Notes: generated by a model from the letters alone, not told the origin. Shown: positions 33,660 through 45,661, numbered from the stretch's first letter. The stretch: DNA of 64,000 nt from Pachyseris speciosa (GCA_016490735.1 JAEMWC010000211.1:527501-591500), one strand, 5' to 3'. Numbers and translations: made by a program.

Positions 33660-34170
33660 CCGTTCTTCTTTTTTGTCGAGTTTCATCCACAAAGCTCACT
33701 TCTGGCGTTTCTGCGCAAGCGCTAACTAGAATGGTCATTTTGGAATAAGTAAGCTATTTTTTATCAACTTCTTTGTGCTGAAGGAGCTTGGCCTAGCGGT
33801 CGTTGCAAGCGCTAATAATGCAGGTGTTCCGGGTTCGACTCCCGCCAACAGTGCCTTTTTTTTTTAATATCTTTTATTTTACAAGTGTTTGTATTATTGT
33901 AAGTTATTAATGGTTGAGCTGTAAAGCAATTTACAAGGGGTATATGTTGATAGGGGTCTATGGATATCTGATACACTTCAAAGAAACAGACACGAACCGA
34001 TGAATGATGCCTGTTGTCACGTATCGAAAAACGTCGATTCACCTTGTGTCTTTGAAGTCTGAACAACTAATATGTTAAGAGAAGTGTCCATACGAATGTT
34101 TGCAAGTTCAACAGCGAGAAGAAAGCTTTTAACATGACCGAACTTAACTCCAGATGTTTTAAATTAGACT
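33660..34170 (+). repeat. Dispersed repeat interrupted by a tRNA-like unit
   Basis: Both outer parts match 58906-59150: CACAAAGCTCACTTC...TTCTGCGCAAGCGCTAAC at the left and AATATGTTAAGAGAAGTGTC...TTTGCAAGTTCAAC at the right. The other copy has only about 75 bp between these, against about 330 bp here. Confidence 0.7.
33783..33868 (+). mobile_element. tRNA-like SINE head
   Basis: An A box (TGGCCTAGCGGTCG) and B box (GGGTTCGACTCC) about 40 bp apart, followed by a T10 run that could stop RNA polymerase III. The acceptor stem does not close, so this is a SINE head or tRNA relic rather than a working tRNA. Confidence 0.55.
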
Positions 34171-34726
34171 GCCGTGTTTCCCCTTGGCCGCTCCATAGTA
34201 AACTAATTTTGAGCGGTTGTACATTTTGTTGAATAACTCAAGTACGGGACATCACACACCCCTGAGACTTTGACAGGTAATTTATTTGCTATTTTTCCAC
34301 AATATCTCACTTTCTGGTCATTAGTTTTTGAATGATAAACAATTTTAGTTTTACTTACGTGACGTGAAACTGACCGCAGAAACCTTACTCTCTTTCTTAT
34401 GTTTCAAATGATGTATTTGTAAACAGATTATTTTTTCTCCACATATTTCACCAAGACTTAACGTTTGTGCGAAAAATCCTACATCGTTTGATAAGCGTTT
34501 CCTTTCTCAAACACTTAGAAGAAATATTCATCCAATACACTATTTTTACCTCATTAGCTATGCTGAACCTCAGTGGTCTGGAGGTCATTGTTACTGCCTC
34601 CGATGTAAATAACCTGGGTTCGATGAAAATAACCTGGGTTTGGTGAATATATGTACATTCATATGTACCCTTACTTTCTCTTTGCCGCGATTCACCATCT
34701 AAAATCGTCCCCCACTTTCTCTGTGC

Positions 34727-34799
34727 GACCTTGTAGCTCAGTCTGCAGAGTAACGGTAGATCTAATCCGGAGGTCGTGGGTTCGATTCCCACCGAGGTC
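34727..34799 (+). tRNA. tRNA-like sequence, unit 1 (probably tRNA-derived)
   Basis: 73 nt: a seven-pair acceptor (GACCTTG/CGAGGTC, one G-U), D arm GCTC/GAGT, T arm GTGGG-TTCGATT-CCCAC. The anticodon stem does not pair at its outer two positions, so no anticodon can be assigned. The rest of the cloverleaf is well kept. Either a SINE head or a decaying tRNA gene. Confidence 0.45.
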
Positions 34800-35024
34800 A
34801 AAAGATTTTTTCTTTGCCTCGTGTGGTTCCCTGTTTCCCTTTACTAGCGCTAACGCCCAGTGGGTTATTCATGGGCTTAAGTAGCACTTTAATTTACACT
34901 TCAGAGTTAATTCTCTATTCCATTATTTGTGTTCCTAGTGCTACGCGGCACAACATTCATATGTACCCTTACTTTCTCTTTGCCGCGATTCACCATCTAA
35001 AATCGTCCCCCACTTTCTCTGTGC

Positions 35025-35097
35025 GACCTTGTAGCTCAGTCGGCAGAGTAACGGTAGATCTAATCCGGAGGTCGTGGGTTCGATTCCCACCGAGGTC
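35025..35097 (+). tRNA. tRNA-like sequence, unit 2
   Basis: Identical to unit 1 except in the D loop/stem (CGGC for CTGC), where it matches the A-box consensus better. Same defect in the anticodon stem, so the defect predates the tandem duplication. Confidence 0.45.
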
Positions 35098-35262
35098 AAA
35101 AGATTTTTTCTTTGCCTCGTGTGGTTCCCTGTTTCCCTTTACTAGGGCTAACGCCCAGTGGGTTATTCATGGGCTTAAGCAGCACTTTAATTTACACTTC
35201 AGAGTTAATTCTCTATTCCACTATTTGTGTTCCTAGTGCTACGCGGCACAACATTCATATGT

Positions 35263-36109
35263 ATTTTTACATCAAGGCTCTACAGTTTACGAATTTAAGT
35301 TTATGTTGGAACCAAGTAATACTGATCTGAGAGCCAAATATTTTCACATCCGGCCTGACCTGACTCACTCAATAAGTGTTTTATCATATGACCTCTTTAG
35401 ACACTTTTATATGAGCACTCAAAAGATTTGGTTTTCATTAAAAAGCTATGAATTTCCACAGAAAAATTATCTAATAGGTTGTTTCTATATTCCGTGGGGT
35501 GGTAACTGAAATTAAAATTGCATGGTTAGACGCGACGAAATCCTCTAAAATCGTATAAGTGTTCCTAACAGGGCCGAACGGCCCCACTCGCGCTGATGCG
35601 TAAGGTCCTCATACGGGGATTTTCTCAATAGTTTTACAACGAAAGCGCGCGCGCGGAAGGGGGAGGGGGGCAGGGGGGAAGAGGGGGGCGGGGGTGCGTA
35701 CGGGTCATATGATCATTCTTCTCTATTTGTCCAAATATGTGTTCTTCTAATGGTTGACATCCAGTTTTATGATATTACAAGGGGTCTATATTAATAATAA
35801 TTAATATCGGCAGGAGCCCGTTAATGGGCTCCTGATATCGGTATTCACTTTTGTTATGCTTTGTATGGAAATCCCAGTGGCATCGGACATTTCAGTGCCA
35901 AATTAGCAAAGATGATTTGTTGGATTTTTTTTGTTTGTCAACGTTGCATTCAGCTTAGCCGGATTAATGTTTCAGTGTGGGAAAATAACACTGTCAAAAT
36001 AAATCATTGTGAAATAAAACAACCGACAAACAAAGAAGGAAACTGTTTTCCTGTTTTTTTTTTTCTTTTTTTTAGCGCTCGAGGTACACAACGGTTTGCC
36101 GTTCCGCTC
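35263..36109. other. Non-coding, with G-rich tract at 35648-35700
   Basis: No gene seen. The G tract holds six or more runs of four to six G separated by one to three bases, so it could form a quadruplex on the plus strand. A hairpin GGAGCCCGTTAATGGGCTCC lies at 35813-35832. Confidence 0.5.
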
Positions 36110-36871
36110 TGAGGATGAGAAACAGGACATAAACGTCGTTCTAGATCTATGGAATTCCCATTGCATTGGCCAGACAAATATTATCTACGAGCGTTACCGG
36201 TTCAACAACCGAAAACAAGAGTCTCACGAATCCATCGATGTTTACGCTACGGCACTTTGAGCTTTGGCAGCCACGTGTGAATTCGGCGCTTTGAAAGACG
36301 AAATGATTCGCGATCGTCTTGTCTGCGGTATTACCGAGAACAACGTTCGACGAAAGTTGTTGCAAGAGGCTAAATTGTCGTTGGAAAAGTGTTTGGATAT
36401 CTGCAGATCGGTTGAAGCCACCAGCGCTCATCTTAAGGCGATCAGCGGGCAATCAGCAAGTATAGGCAAGCCAGTGGATACTGTGAATGCATTAGACAAA
36501 CGAAGAAAATCGAAAGCGCCACCGAAACGACTTAGCAAAGGTCCAAAACAGCCCGTACCTGAGCCTAAAGAGATTTGTTGAAGTGTTGTAAACACTGCGG
36601 AAGAAGTCACATCAAGCAACGCTTCAAATATCCTGCGTTTGGTAAGGTGTGCAGTGCTTGCAACAAACCAAATCATTTCGCCGAAATGTGCAAGAGTGCT
36701 CCCGGTAGAAATAGCCGACCACGTAACGGTGTTAACAGGATCGATGCGGATTCTTCCTCCGAAGAAGAATTATTGTCTGTAACCTTTGACTCGACTGAAG
36801 GAAGTGTGCACATGGTGAGCGAAGACAGCCTTCCCGAAAAGAGAATCTTCGCGACGATGGAAATCGCATGA
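36110..36871 (+). pseudogene. Ty3 Gag remnant
   Basis: Capsid-like segment with YERYRFNNR and EFGALKDEMIRDRLVCGI, a stop at about 36258, then a frameshift near 36580 into a CCHC zinc knuckle (CSACNKPNHFAEMC, 36650-36691). Confidence 0.8.
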
Positions 36872-36883
36872 GAAAGTGTTCGA

Positions 36884-37511
36884 ATGCAGATCGACACGGG
36901 TGCTTCCTGTAATGTTTTGTCATCAATATATCCCCCTCGCCGAGTACCATTCGCACTCAAAGAGAAGTTTAAATCCGAACTAGATCGTCTAGAGGGACTG
37001 GAAATGATTCGGAAAGTAAAGGAGCCTACCGACTGGGTGTCAAGTCTTGTAGTGGTTGAAAAGCCCAATGGAAAATTGAGGGTCTGCATTGACCCAGTCC
37101 ACCTTCATAAGGCACTGAAGCGGTCACGGCACTATCCACTACCTGTGATAGAAGATGTTCTCCTCGAATTAGCCGATGTTAAAGTCTTCAGTAAAGCTGA
37201 CCTTAAAGATGGTTTTCTACATAACAACGAGTGTTCTTTGCTGACCACTTTCCAGACACCATGGGGACGTTATTGTTGGAAACGGATGCCATTTGGTATT
37301 TCACCCGCCCCGAGCTGTTTCAGCAGAAGCTTGATCAGAATCTAGAACGGTTACCTGGCGTATACAGAATCTTTGACGACCTGCTGATTACAGGAAAGGG
37401 TGATACCCTGTTAGCAGCATCGCAGGACCATGACAGGAACTTGCGAAATCTCCTAGAAAGGTGCCAAGAAAGGAACATTAAGCTCAATACAAAGAAGTTC
37501 ATGTTCAAGTA
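36884..37511 (+). pseudogene. Ty3 protease tip and reverse transcriptase
   Basis: The aspartic-protease motif QIDTGASCNVLS (36887-36920) runs straight into RT sequence (LEMIRKVKEPTDWVSSLVVV), so most of the protease and the RT N-terminus, roughly 250 bp, are deleted. RT motifs KADLKDGF and, after a shift, IFDDLLI (catalytic DD) follow. Stop at 37510-37512. Confidence 0.8.
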
Positions 37512-38147
37512 GTCCCAAGTTCCATTCATCGGTCACTTGTTAACTACCGAAGGATTAAAACCAGATCCGCGGAAGGTAGAAGCTATCTGCAACATGCCCA
37601 AACCTGAAGATGTACAAGCTGTACATCGCTTGGTAAACACAGGCAAGTACCTCTCAAGATTCCGAGAAGATTTTTCTGATAGTCTGAGCCCCTCCGCAGA
37701 CTGACACATAAAGATGTTTCCTGGGATTGGTCTCATTAGCAAGAAGAAGCCTTTGTAAAGAACAAGGAAGCTGTGTCTACCGCTCCAGTCTTGAAGTTCT
37801 TCACCCCACGTGAACCTACTGAAGGAGAAGGAGATGCCTCAGTGAAAGGAATCGGCTTCGCGCTAATGCAGCAAGGTCAACCTGTAACCTATGCTAGCAG
37901 AGCCCTAACGAAAGCTGAACAAAACTACTCGCAGATCGAGAAAGAACTGCTTGCACAAGTGTTCGGCATGGAGCGTAATCATCAATAGGTATACGGCAGA
38001 AGAGTTACCCTGTGGATAGACCACAAGCCATTGGAGATGATTGCCAAGAAACCCCTTGCTGCTGCTCCTAAACGTTTACAGCGTCTTACGATGAGGCTAA
38101 TGCATATGTAGTATGATGTAGAAATCAAGTACAGGCGTGGCCCTGAG
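37512..38147 (+). pseudogene. Ty3 RT connection and RNase H
   Basis: The frame breaks at about 37703, 37758 and 37986. RNase H landmarks are GDASVKGIGFALMQQ (catalytic Asp), EKELLA (Glu) and WIDHKPLE (Asp). Confidence 0.75.
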
Positions 38148-39616
38148 ATGTATCTCGCTGATACACTTTCCAGAGCATACTTACCACATGAACACCATCC
38201 AGGAAAGGCGGATCAAGAAGTAGAGAGAATCCATTCTGTAAATTTCTTGTCAGTATCCGAGCCACAGATCCAAGAAATCCGTGAGGAAACTGCCAAAGAT
38301 GCTGTCCTGCAGTCTTTGAAAGCAGTAATTCTGAATGGGTTGCCTAGCCAGAGAGAAAGCTTACCTACAGAGCTCCGCCACTACTTTAATATCAGAGACA
38401 AGTTGGCTGCTCGAGGTGGTGTGATTTTCAAGCATCCAAAGTGCGTTATCCCGACGAGCCTGAGACCCAAGATTAAAGAAAAGCTCCACAGATCCCATAT
38501 TGGTATTCAAGGATGCCTGAGGAGGGCACGAGAAGTTGTGTATTGGCCCAACATGAACAGAGAACTGGAAGATTTTATCTTAAAGTGTGAAACTTGCCTG
38601 CTCAGCCAAAAGAGCCGTTAATTTGCCATGAAATCCCACAACGCCCTTGGGAGAAGATTGGCTGCGACATATTTACATTCAACAACCGCGACTACCTATG
38701 CACAGTCGACTACTACTCAGACTATTTTGAGATCGATGAGCTGCACAAGGCAAAAACAGGAGCTGCAGTGATTGGAAAGTTGAAGAAACGCTTTGCCACG
38801 CATGGAATTCCAGATACATTCCACAGTGACAATAGTCCACCGTTTAATTCGAACGAATTCTCAGCTTTTGCTGCAATGTATGAGTTTGAACACATTACCA
38901 GTTCACCCGAGTACCCACAAAGCAACGGTAAAGTTGAAAATGCAGTGAAGACGTCCAAGAATCTGATGAAGAAAGCTGCCACTACCAACTCAGATTTTCA
39001 GCTTGCCCTGCTTGACTGGCGGAATACCCCGATTGAAGGTATGAAGAGTTCACCTGCCCAGCGGATGTTTGGAAGGCGTACCAGAACACTGTTGCCGACC
39101 TCAAGAGAACTCCTGGAACCCCAGCTAGTCAGAGATGTCAGAGAAAGAAAGCTGCAAAGGAAAGACGTTCAGACGCGTTATTTCAACCGAAATGTTAAAG
39201 AACTTCCAAGTCTTACTGAGGGTGATGTTCTACGCATGAAGCCGCAAGCCTCAGATGGAAAGCAGAGATGGACCAAGGCCCAAGTTGAACAGCAAGTGGA
39301 TGTCAGATCCTATGCTGTTAGAACTGAAGACGGCAGATTGTTCCGAAGGAACCGCAGACATCTTCGACAGTCGAAAGAACCGTTCGTGGCTAAAGACGCT
39401 GATGTTGAAATTCCAAGCCCATTTACAAGCTGTCCACCAACTGAAGTCTACATGGAACCATCATCAGCACCAGCACAGGAAACCCAACACCATTGCGCAG
39501 TAAGCAAACAGAACCAGGACCACCAATTATCAGGCCAGCTCCATCATCAGCAGAGAGTCAGAAGAACAGTGCAGTTACTCGTAGTGGACGCTCCATTCGT
39601 CCTCGTAGCTACTTGA
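38148..39616 (+). pseudogene. Ty3 integrase
   Basis: An HHCC zinc domain (HRSHIG...CETC, to about 38610) and, after a frameshift at 38620, a catalytic core with Asp codons at 38666 and 38828 and Glu at 38936, giving D,D(35)E. The C-terminal domain runs to 39616. This is the longest intact piece (340 codons). Confidence 0.85.
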
Positions 39617-39701
39617 AGGACTATGTTCAGACCTAGGTTTTTTGTTGTTGTTGTTGTTGAACGTTTTACCATAACTGTTTACACTTATTACAGTTCAGTT
39701 T

Positions 39702-39891
39702 AAAAAAAAACGAAGGAAAGGTGTAACGTTATGTCACGCAACCTTTAATCACGTGACACGACATAGCGAATCATATGCGTTAGATTCCATGTGCTTGCAG
39801 AGATTCAATGGCACTTGTAAGTTGCTGGAGCTATGATGACTTCACTATATTAAATTTATTGATACCAACTACCTTTGTGCTAGTCATTTCA
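39702..39891 (+). repeat. Ty3 polypurine tract and candidate 3' LTR
   Basis: Purine tract at 39702-39721 directly precedes TGTAACGTTATGTCACGC. A TG...CA unit ending CATTTCA at 39891 would be about 170 bp. With no 5' LTR for comparison the right border is a guess. Confidence 0.45.
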
Positions 39892-40121
39892 AGAGGAATC
39901 TTAACAGATGGGAGCTGAAGCAGTAGTACCAAGGCTACGAAGTACAGACATACAACATCACCATGGATGTCCTTGGTGGGGGGAGGGGTGGTCCAAAGAT
40001 CTGGACACTACTTTGCAGAAGCTGGTTTGAAGCAGAAGTACCGATGTTCTACTGTAAATGCACGAGGTGCCGGGTCCTATCGGGCACGCTGAAAATTGCG
40101 CGCTCCTTCAAAGTTGTGATC

Positions 40122-40333
40122 TAAAGCCCTGGTAAAACGGGAAATGTTTATTGACCAAACATCATCGAACATTGTTTGGTGTCCAAACATGTTGATGTTT
40201 GAAGCCCTGGCCAAACTGTTATTAAACACGACTAAAAAAGATCAAACAAGCTGGCCAAACGGTTAAATGTTTGGCACCAAACAATGTTTGATGATGTTTG
40301 ATCACAAATCATTTTCCGTTTGGCCAGTGCTTA
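40122..40333. mobile_element. MITE (AAAGCCCTGGTAAAACGG ends)
   Basis: Left AAAGCCCTGGTAAAACGGGA and right TTTCCGTTTGGCCAGTGCTT are inverted. TTTGGTGTCCAAAC-type motifs recur inside. A partial relative is at 27553-27690. Confidence 0.7.
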
Positions 40334-41825
40334 AGGCTGTGCGAGGAACTACATTACGCTATAAACTCAAGTGGACATGTATCCCTGACGTGACTTGTTT
40401 GATATATGAGATAGTTTTGAAAATAAATAGACGTTTCAGTTCTTTCGATGTTTACTATGATAGAAATAATTTATATAGTCACAGGGCAAGTTATAAGAAT
40501 TTCTTACTTCTTAACCGTTATTTCTGTTTGACGTTCTAAGGCTTTATTTTCACTCTAAAAAAGTTTACAGTTTATGATCTTAACGGTCTGCTATCGGTCT
40601 GCGACACGATCGGCGCCATGATCGGTGATCGGTCTGCGTCACGTTGCAGACATCTGGAAACGGTTGTCCTCGGCGTCTGCGGCGGTCTGTGCCACACGGT
40701 TTGGGTGATCGAGAAAGTAGACCTGCTAGGGCCATTTCCCAAAGGACCAACGGCCCTAGTTACAAAGTTCAAAGTACACACTAGATTACAAATTCAAAAG
40801 ACGTTAGGCAATGTCTGGTTAAAACATAACATGAATTATCATACTAAAAGCTGAGAGACTAAGGGTCGGGTATTAAACAAAACCGCGTTCTAAACCATTT
40901 TTAAATGTTGCCAACAATCATATTTATATAATAACCAAAGTCAATTCGCGCGCTCTGATTGGTCAATCAGCTATGGTTTATTGTACCAGTAAACTCATGG
41001 AAGTCTCGCGCGTCTTCGCCTGCGTCTCGTGATTCACGAATTCTTCGAGTGTTCTTCCAACATCCCGCGTGGTTTATCAGCCTATAAACCATACAAACTT
41101 GTGGTATGTTGCTTAACTAAACATTGTCTGCTGCTGACGGTAACAAGAAGGCTTGCATCCCAGACTAAAAAAGTCTTTATCTACTTAAAATAAACCACTT
41201 ATAAACAGATTAGGAGGCCCGCTGATTGTATTAAGCCACAGCTTTAGTTAGACTTGACATCAACTTGAAAAGCACGTCTAAAAAGGATGACTGAAGTGTC
41301 TAATGATCCTGCATCCCTAACTGTTTCATATAAACGACAAAGCAACAGAGAAAGCACGGTGGTCATAACTGGGGAGAGAGAGTGCGCGTGCTCAATTACT
41401 CACTTTGGAAAAGACTGGCAACGAGTGGCCACGCAAGTGATTGTGGGAAAGTTCGCGTCCGCGAGGGGGGGAGTGGTCATTCCGCGGGCTCATAAAAGGT
41501 GGTTGCGGTCCTTGTTATCGAAGGATTTCCTTCCCTTACCCCTTCTAACGCCTGTCACGCAGGCTACCGTCACCTCGGCTAATTCTGAGCTTGATTTTCA
41601 TGCGACCGATAGCTGTCATCAGGTTGCTCATACCCGGACAGTTATTTTTCGACTGACCTTTTAATTTTGAAAGAAGCCGTTATAAATTATAACTCTAGAG
41701 GAAACAGTCGCCATAATTCTAGCAGTCGACGTAAATATATTTGCTATAGAAACTTTGGATCTGAAGATATCCACCAATATAGACTTAGCTGGATGCTCGG
41801 CTGCATGTGGCGAAAGCTAAGATTA
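40334..41825. other. Non-coding, nothing firmly recognised
   Basis: A 125-codon plus-strand frame at 41287-41664 has no recognisable domain or splice context. GATCGGTCTGCG motifs repeat at 40580-40690. Confidence 0.4.
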
Positions 41826-42014
41826 GGGACCTTAAGCAACGAGGACGACAACGACAACGAGAACACCACAAAACAATAGGTTTAATGAGCAAAAGCAATA
41901 GCTCTGCACTCCGTCCCCTGCAAAACAACAACGTGAAATGACCAAATGTTATGTTTTCTTGAGAACGTGAGCGCATGACGGCAAACTTTTCTTTCTCTTT
42001 CCTTACGTTAACGC

Positions 42015-42142
42015 TGGATAGACCAAATAAACTTAAACACAACAGACATGTTCATTTTGTTCGACCTCGTGCTACTGAAAAACGCACGCGCGCTCATGGG
42101 AAACCTAAACCCAGAAAACCTGGAGCGAGGCTGGCCGCTCCA
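42015..42142 (-). repeat. BEL 3' LTR
   Basis: 128 bp, TG...CA on the minus strand (TGGAGCGGCC...TATCCA). Same as the 5' LTR except for about 15 bp missing near its outer end and a few substitutions. Confidence 0.88.
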
Positions 42143-42165
42143 TCCTCCCCCCCCCCCCCCCCAGT
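42143..42165 (-). other. BEL polypurine tract
   Basis: On the minus strand a run of 16 or more G followed by AGGA directly abuts the 3' LTR, as expected for the primer of plus-strand DNA synthesis. Confidence 0.75.
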
Positions 42166-42317
42166 GAATTTACGGAGAACGAACCCCTTTGAGAACAGTT
42201 CCTAGGTTCAACATAACAACAATACGCAGTTTCTAAGCAAAATGTCTTAAGTGTTTGGTGTCCTCATAAGAGCTCTAAATGGACCGCGCGGGTGGTTAGG
42301 CAAATACAGATGCATCC

Positions 42318-43152
42318 CTACCTATTCTCAGTGCTTCTTCCCTTCTTAACATTCATAGGACCAAAATAGTCTGCTCCAGTGTTTGTAAACGAAGGCTCAA
42401 GACATGCAAGTCGCTCTCTGGGCAGGTCCGCCATTACAGGCACTTTAGGCTTGGTTCTCCTTCTCCTACAGAACAGGCAATCATTAACGATCTTCTTAGT
42501 AAGTGATTTTCCTTGGGGAATCCAGAACTGCTGACGCGCAAGGGCTAGGGTATGTTCTCTCCCAACATGTAGATGTTTCTCATGAAGGTCTCGTACCACG
42601 AGTTTTGAAATTGGATGTGATGGGCGGGGGGGGGGGGAGAATCACTTGGTGCTTTGCCTCAAATGGTATGGGAGCTTTGTTGAGACGGCCTCCGACTCTG
42701 ATAACTCCGCCTAGGAAAATAGGCTGCAGTGGGAGTAGTGAACTGTTGTGGGGTAGTGCTCTGTTGACTTGGAGATCTTCATAGTCTTCTTTGTACGACT
42801 CAATCTGTGCTAACTGGCATAAGGCTAGAGGGGCCTCTTTAAGATCATCGGCACACAGAATTTTCTCTTGTCGCTCTGAGGGAGGACATTGCTTCTTCGC
42901 TTTACACTTTAACTTGAACTTGTACCTCATCCACAAAGCGTACACGCGCACCAGCTTCCTCCAAGAAGAGTACCTCTCCCATGCGACCATATTCGCACTG
43001 GGTGTAGCGGACGTTGTCAGGACTGAAGCCTTCACTTCCAGCTCACCGTCGTCAAATTCTACTACCCTTCCGCTCCTTGGCCACTGGTCGTCAGAAAGCA
43101 CGAGGAAGGCGGGACCACTGATTAACCGACAATCAGGAGTCAAATCACACAT
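42318..43152 (-). pseudogene. BEL integrase, N-terminal part
   Basis: Contains DQWPRSGRV-type pre-integrase sequence and an HHCC zinc domain (HEKHLHVGREH...CLFCRRRR) and the first residues of the core (NTGADYFGP). Only about 150 bp separate this from the 3' LTR, so roughly the whole DDE core is missing. A poly-C run near 42620-42632 breaks the frame between the two ORFs. Confidence 0.8.
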
Positions 43153-44550
43153 TTCGATCCCTCTTGTGCAGTCAGATCTTCATCCCAATCAATTTGACGC
43201 CTCCACAGCTCCTGTATGATCAGCTTTGCCTTAATCACATATGGCGCAGCAAACCCAAGGGGATCAAACACACTACTTGCGGCACTCAATATTCCCCTCT
43301 TAGTGTCAGGGAACCCCCCCTCTTCACCGGTTGCAGACATAGGAAATCATGTTCCGTGCACCACTGGACACCAAGGGCTCTTTCTTGTGGCAACTCATTA
43401 CAATCGAAATCAACAGTGTTACATACGACTTCAGAGGAGGGGATCGCTGCCAGGACCTCTCGGCTGTTCGACATCCGCTTTGTAAGTCTGAAGCCTCCTG
43501 TTGCTAGGAGGTCAATTAGCTGCTTGGAATCGGAATTTGGTTTTGAAAATAAAAGATCGTCCATGTAAAAGTTGCGCAGAACGGCAGGAACTGCTTCCTC
43601 ACTGAAGTTCTCCGACTGATCAAGGGCAGTTCTTTGTTATGCATAGTTGGCACAACAGGGTGAATCGACCGCGCCAAAAACATGCACTGTCATTTGGTGC
43701 TATCTGGCGGTCTAGTTTCATCTAAATCTCTCCACAGAAAGCGCAACGAGTCCCTGTCTTCTTCACGAACTCCGACCTGATGGAACATCTGCTCCACATC
43801 CGCCATAATACCAATCTTTCCACCTCTAAATCGCAACAGGATTCCTACAAAATTATTGAGGAAGTCAGGACCAGTAAGCAGGTTGTCATTCAGGGACACC
43901 TTGTCATACTTTGACGCTGCATCAAAAACCATACGAACCTTTCCTGGTTTGTTGGGGTTTAGTACAGCATGGTGTGGGAGGTACCATGTCTTTGAAGTCG
44001 TTTTCTTTGACTCTTCAGGTGTCAATTTCTTAGCATGCCCTTCACTGATATAACTGTTAATCACGTCCCGGTACTTCCTAGTCAACTCTGCATTCTTCTT
44101 CAGCTTCCTTTCAGTAGAATGGAGACGCGAAACAGCCATGGCACGATTGTTGGGCAAACTTGGCTCCCCTTTCCACAACAATGCTGTTTTGTAGTGGCCT
44201 CCCTCCTTCACTGTGCTGTTTTCTAATATCGACAGCGCTCTTCTGTCTTCAGCTGACATGCCAGAGTCAGAGGGGGCTTGATTAGTAGCATAGGAGTCTA
44301 TCTCCCAAAACCGCTCAATTTGGTTCTGCAGTTGAGCTTCTTGATGAGTTACAAGGAAATTGGCATTGATTGTGTCACAGTGTTCATTGTCCACATTTCC
44401 AAACAGGGTCCACCCCAAGGGGGTTTTTACGGCAATGGGCTCATCCCATCGCCCTTGGCGAACGTCCAGGTGAATCAGTAAGTGAGCCATGTCCGATCCA
44501 ACGAGAACTTTCACATCGCTACCATCGAGTTCAGGAAGGTCGATGTTCAA
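43140..44550 (-). pseudogene. BEL reverse transcriptase and A17-type region
   Basis: RT palm residues lie in two frames: ...YLPHHAVLNPNKPGKVRMVFD... to a QMFHQV segment (43690-44120), then YMDD at about 43555-43566 with the thumb beyond. ILSAASSVFDPLGFAAPYV (about 43220-43300) is the hallmark of the Pao A17 peptidase-like region. Breaks lie at about 43640 and 43315. Confidence 0.88.
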
Positions 44551-44900
44551 CTAATGGTTCCATTGTTCAGTCACCCATTCCTTCGACACCTTGACGGATG
44601 GGACATTGAGTCTGTCAATCACCCATGCTCCCTGTACAGAATCGGTTGCGGATGGAATTTAGATGATAAGGAGAAACTCACTCGGCTTACATTCTGGATC
44701 TTGACATCAGAGCCAACTGTGTTTAGACTAATCTGGTGGGTCTCACCACCAAGTCGCAGGTGGTCTGCTAAGTCCTTTCTGATTAAGGTCGAGTCGCTCC
44801 CAGCATCAAGGGCAGCATATGTGTCGCCTACACCACGAGGACCATGATTTGAACCGGCAGGACTTGCAGGAGGACCTTTCTCCGACGCTGAACACTCACT
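44480..44900 (-). pseudogene. BEL aspartic protease (DUF1758-like)
   Basis: LDAGSDSTLI near 44799-44817 carries the catalytic D-x-G; the downstream part DVKVLVGSDMAHLL and GWTLFG are DUF1758 landmarks. Frame broken near 44550. Confidence 0.75.
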
Positions 44901-45654
44901 TGATCGATACTTCCCGGGACATCAGATGGAACCGCCAGAGGAGAACTTGTAGTGACTGAATATCAGTGCTTTCGCTGTAAGCTGAACTATGACTATGTGA
45001 GTCGCTTTGACGATCTTCATGCAGGAGCGTGTGATGAGGTCGGTTGCAATGCTCTCTGAGACAATGGTTGGTACTTGGGCATTCTTTCGATTGATGGTTT
45101 GCTTTAAGGCAATTAAAGCAAAGTCTATGCTCCCATACAACTTGTTTCCTATCCTTCAAGGCTTTGGACTTGAAAACAGGACAAAGGCCAACACGGTGTC
45201 TGTCTGAACAGACAACACACTTCTGTTCACTAGGATGGGCTGATTCCCCACCCTCCTTGTTGTAGGGCTGGATTTGAACTGCTTTAGGAGGCTTGGTAGT
45301 CGTAGCGAGAGAATGTAGCTTCAGATTTGACTTTGGTCTGGTACATGACTGCTTCTTGTGCAACTCTTCACATATGAAATCTTCAAGTGGGTTGAATAAG
45401 GTGTCAACTCTTTTGCAAAGCCACTTTTCAAATCCTATCAAGGTAGCTCTCTCAGTATGACCATCAATATGTTCGTACCATCTCACTCTGAGGTTAATGG
45501 GTAACCGTATAGCGGTCCTGCTTAGATACTCTGGTGTTAAAAGTATAGCAGACTGACCCATCTTGACGCACCAGGTGGTAGAAGCTTTCACTTGATAATA
45601 ATAGTCACGCAATGCCTGTCTATTATGCGAAGTCACAACAGAGTTATCAAGCAT
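44896..45654 (-). pseudogene. BEL Gag, C-terminal half with zinc knuckles
   Basis: Three Cys/His clusters: CVVCSDRHRVGLC, CFNCLKANHQSKEC and a CLREHCNRPHHTLLH segment, typical of Pao gag nucleocapsid. The N-terminal part continues DUF1759 from the other side of the 45662-46181 insertion. Confidence 0.85.
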
Positions 45655-45661
45655 GTTCTTT

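Larger units (their letters stand above)
34655..35262 (+). repeat. 298-bp tandem unit carrying a tRNA-like gene, two copies
   Basis: ACATTCATATGTA begins at 34655, 34953 and 35251, an exact 298-bp period over two full units. The units differ at only a few bases (e.g. TCTGCAGAG against TCGGCAGAG in the D arm). Each unit holds one tRNA-like sequence. Confidence 0.9.
36110..39891 (+). mobile_element. Ty3-type LTR retrotransposon, 5'-truncated and broken
   Basis: Gag, protease, reverse transcriptase, RNase H and integrase lie in Ty3 order on the plus strand, followed by a purine tract and a candidate 3' LTR. No 5' LTR or primer site is present. Frameshifts, stops and a deletion between protease and RT show it cannot be active. 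The integrase N-terminus and RNase H wording resemble the Mag-like lineage; that placement is an impression. Confidence 0.88.

Noticed and set aside
41287..41664. 125-codon plus-strand open frame
   Set aside because: No domain, no splice context and no upstream signals that I can identify; length alone is not enough.
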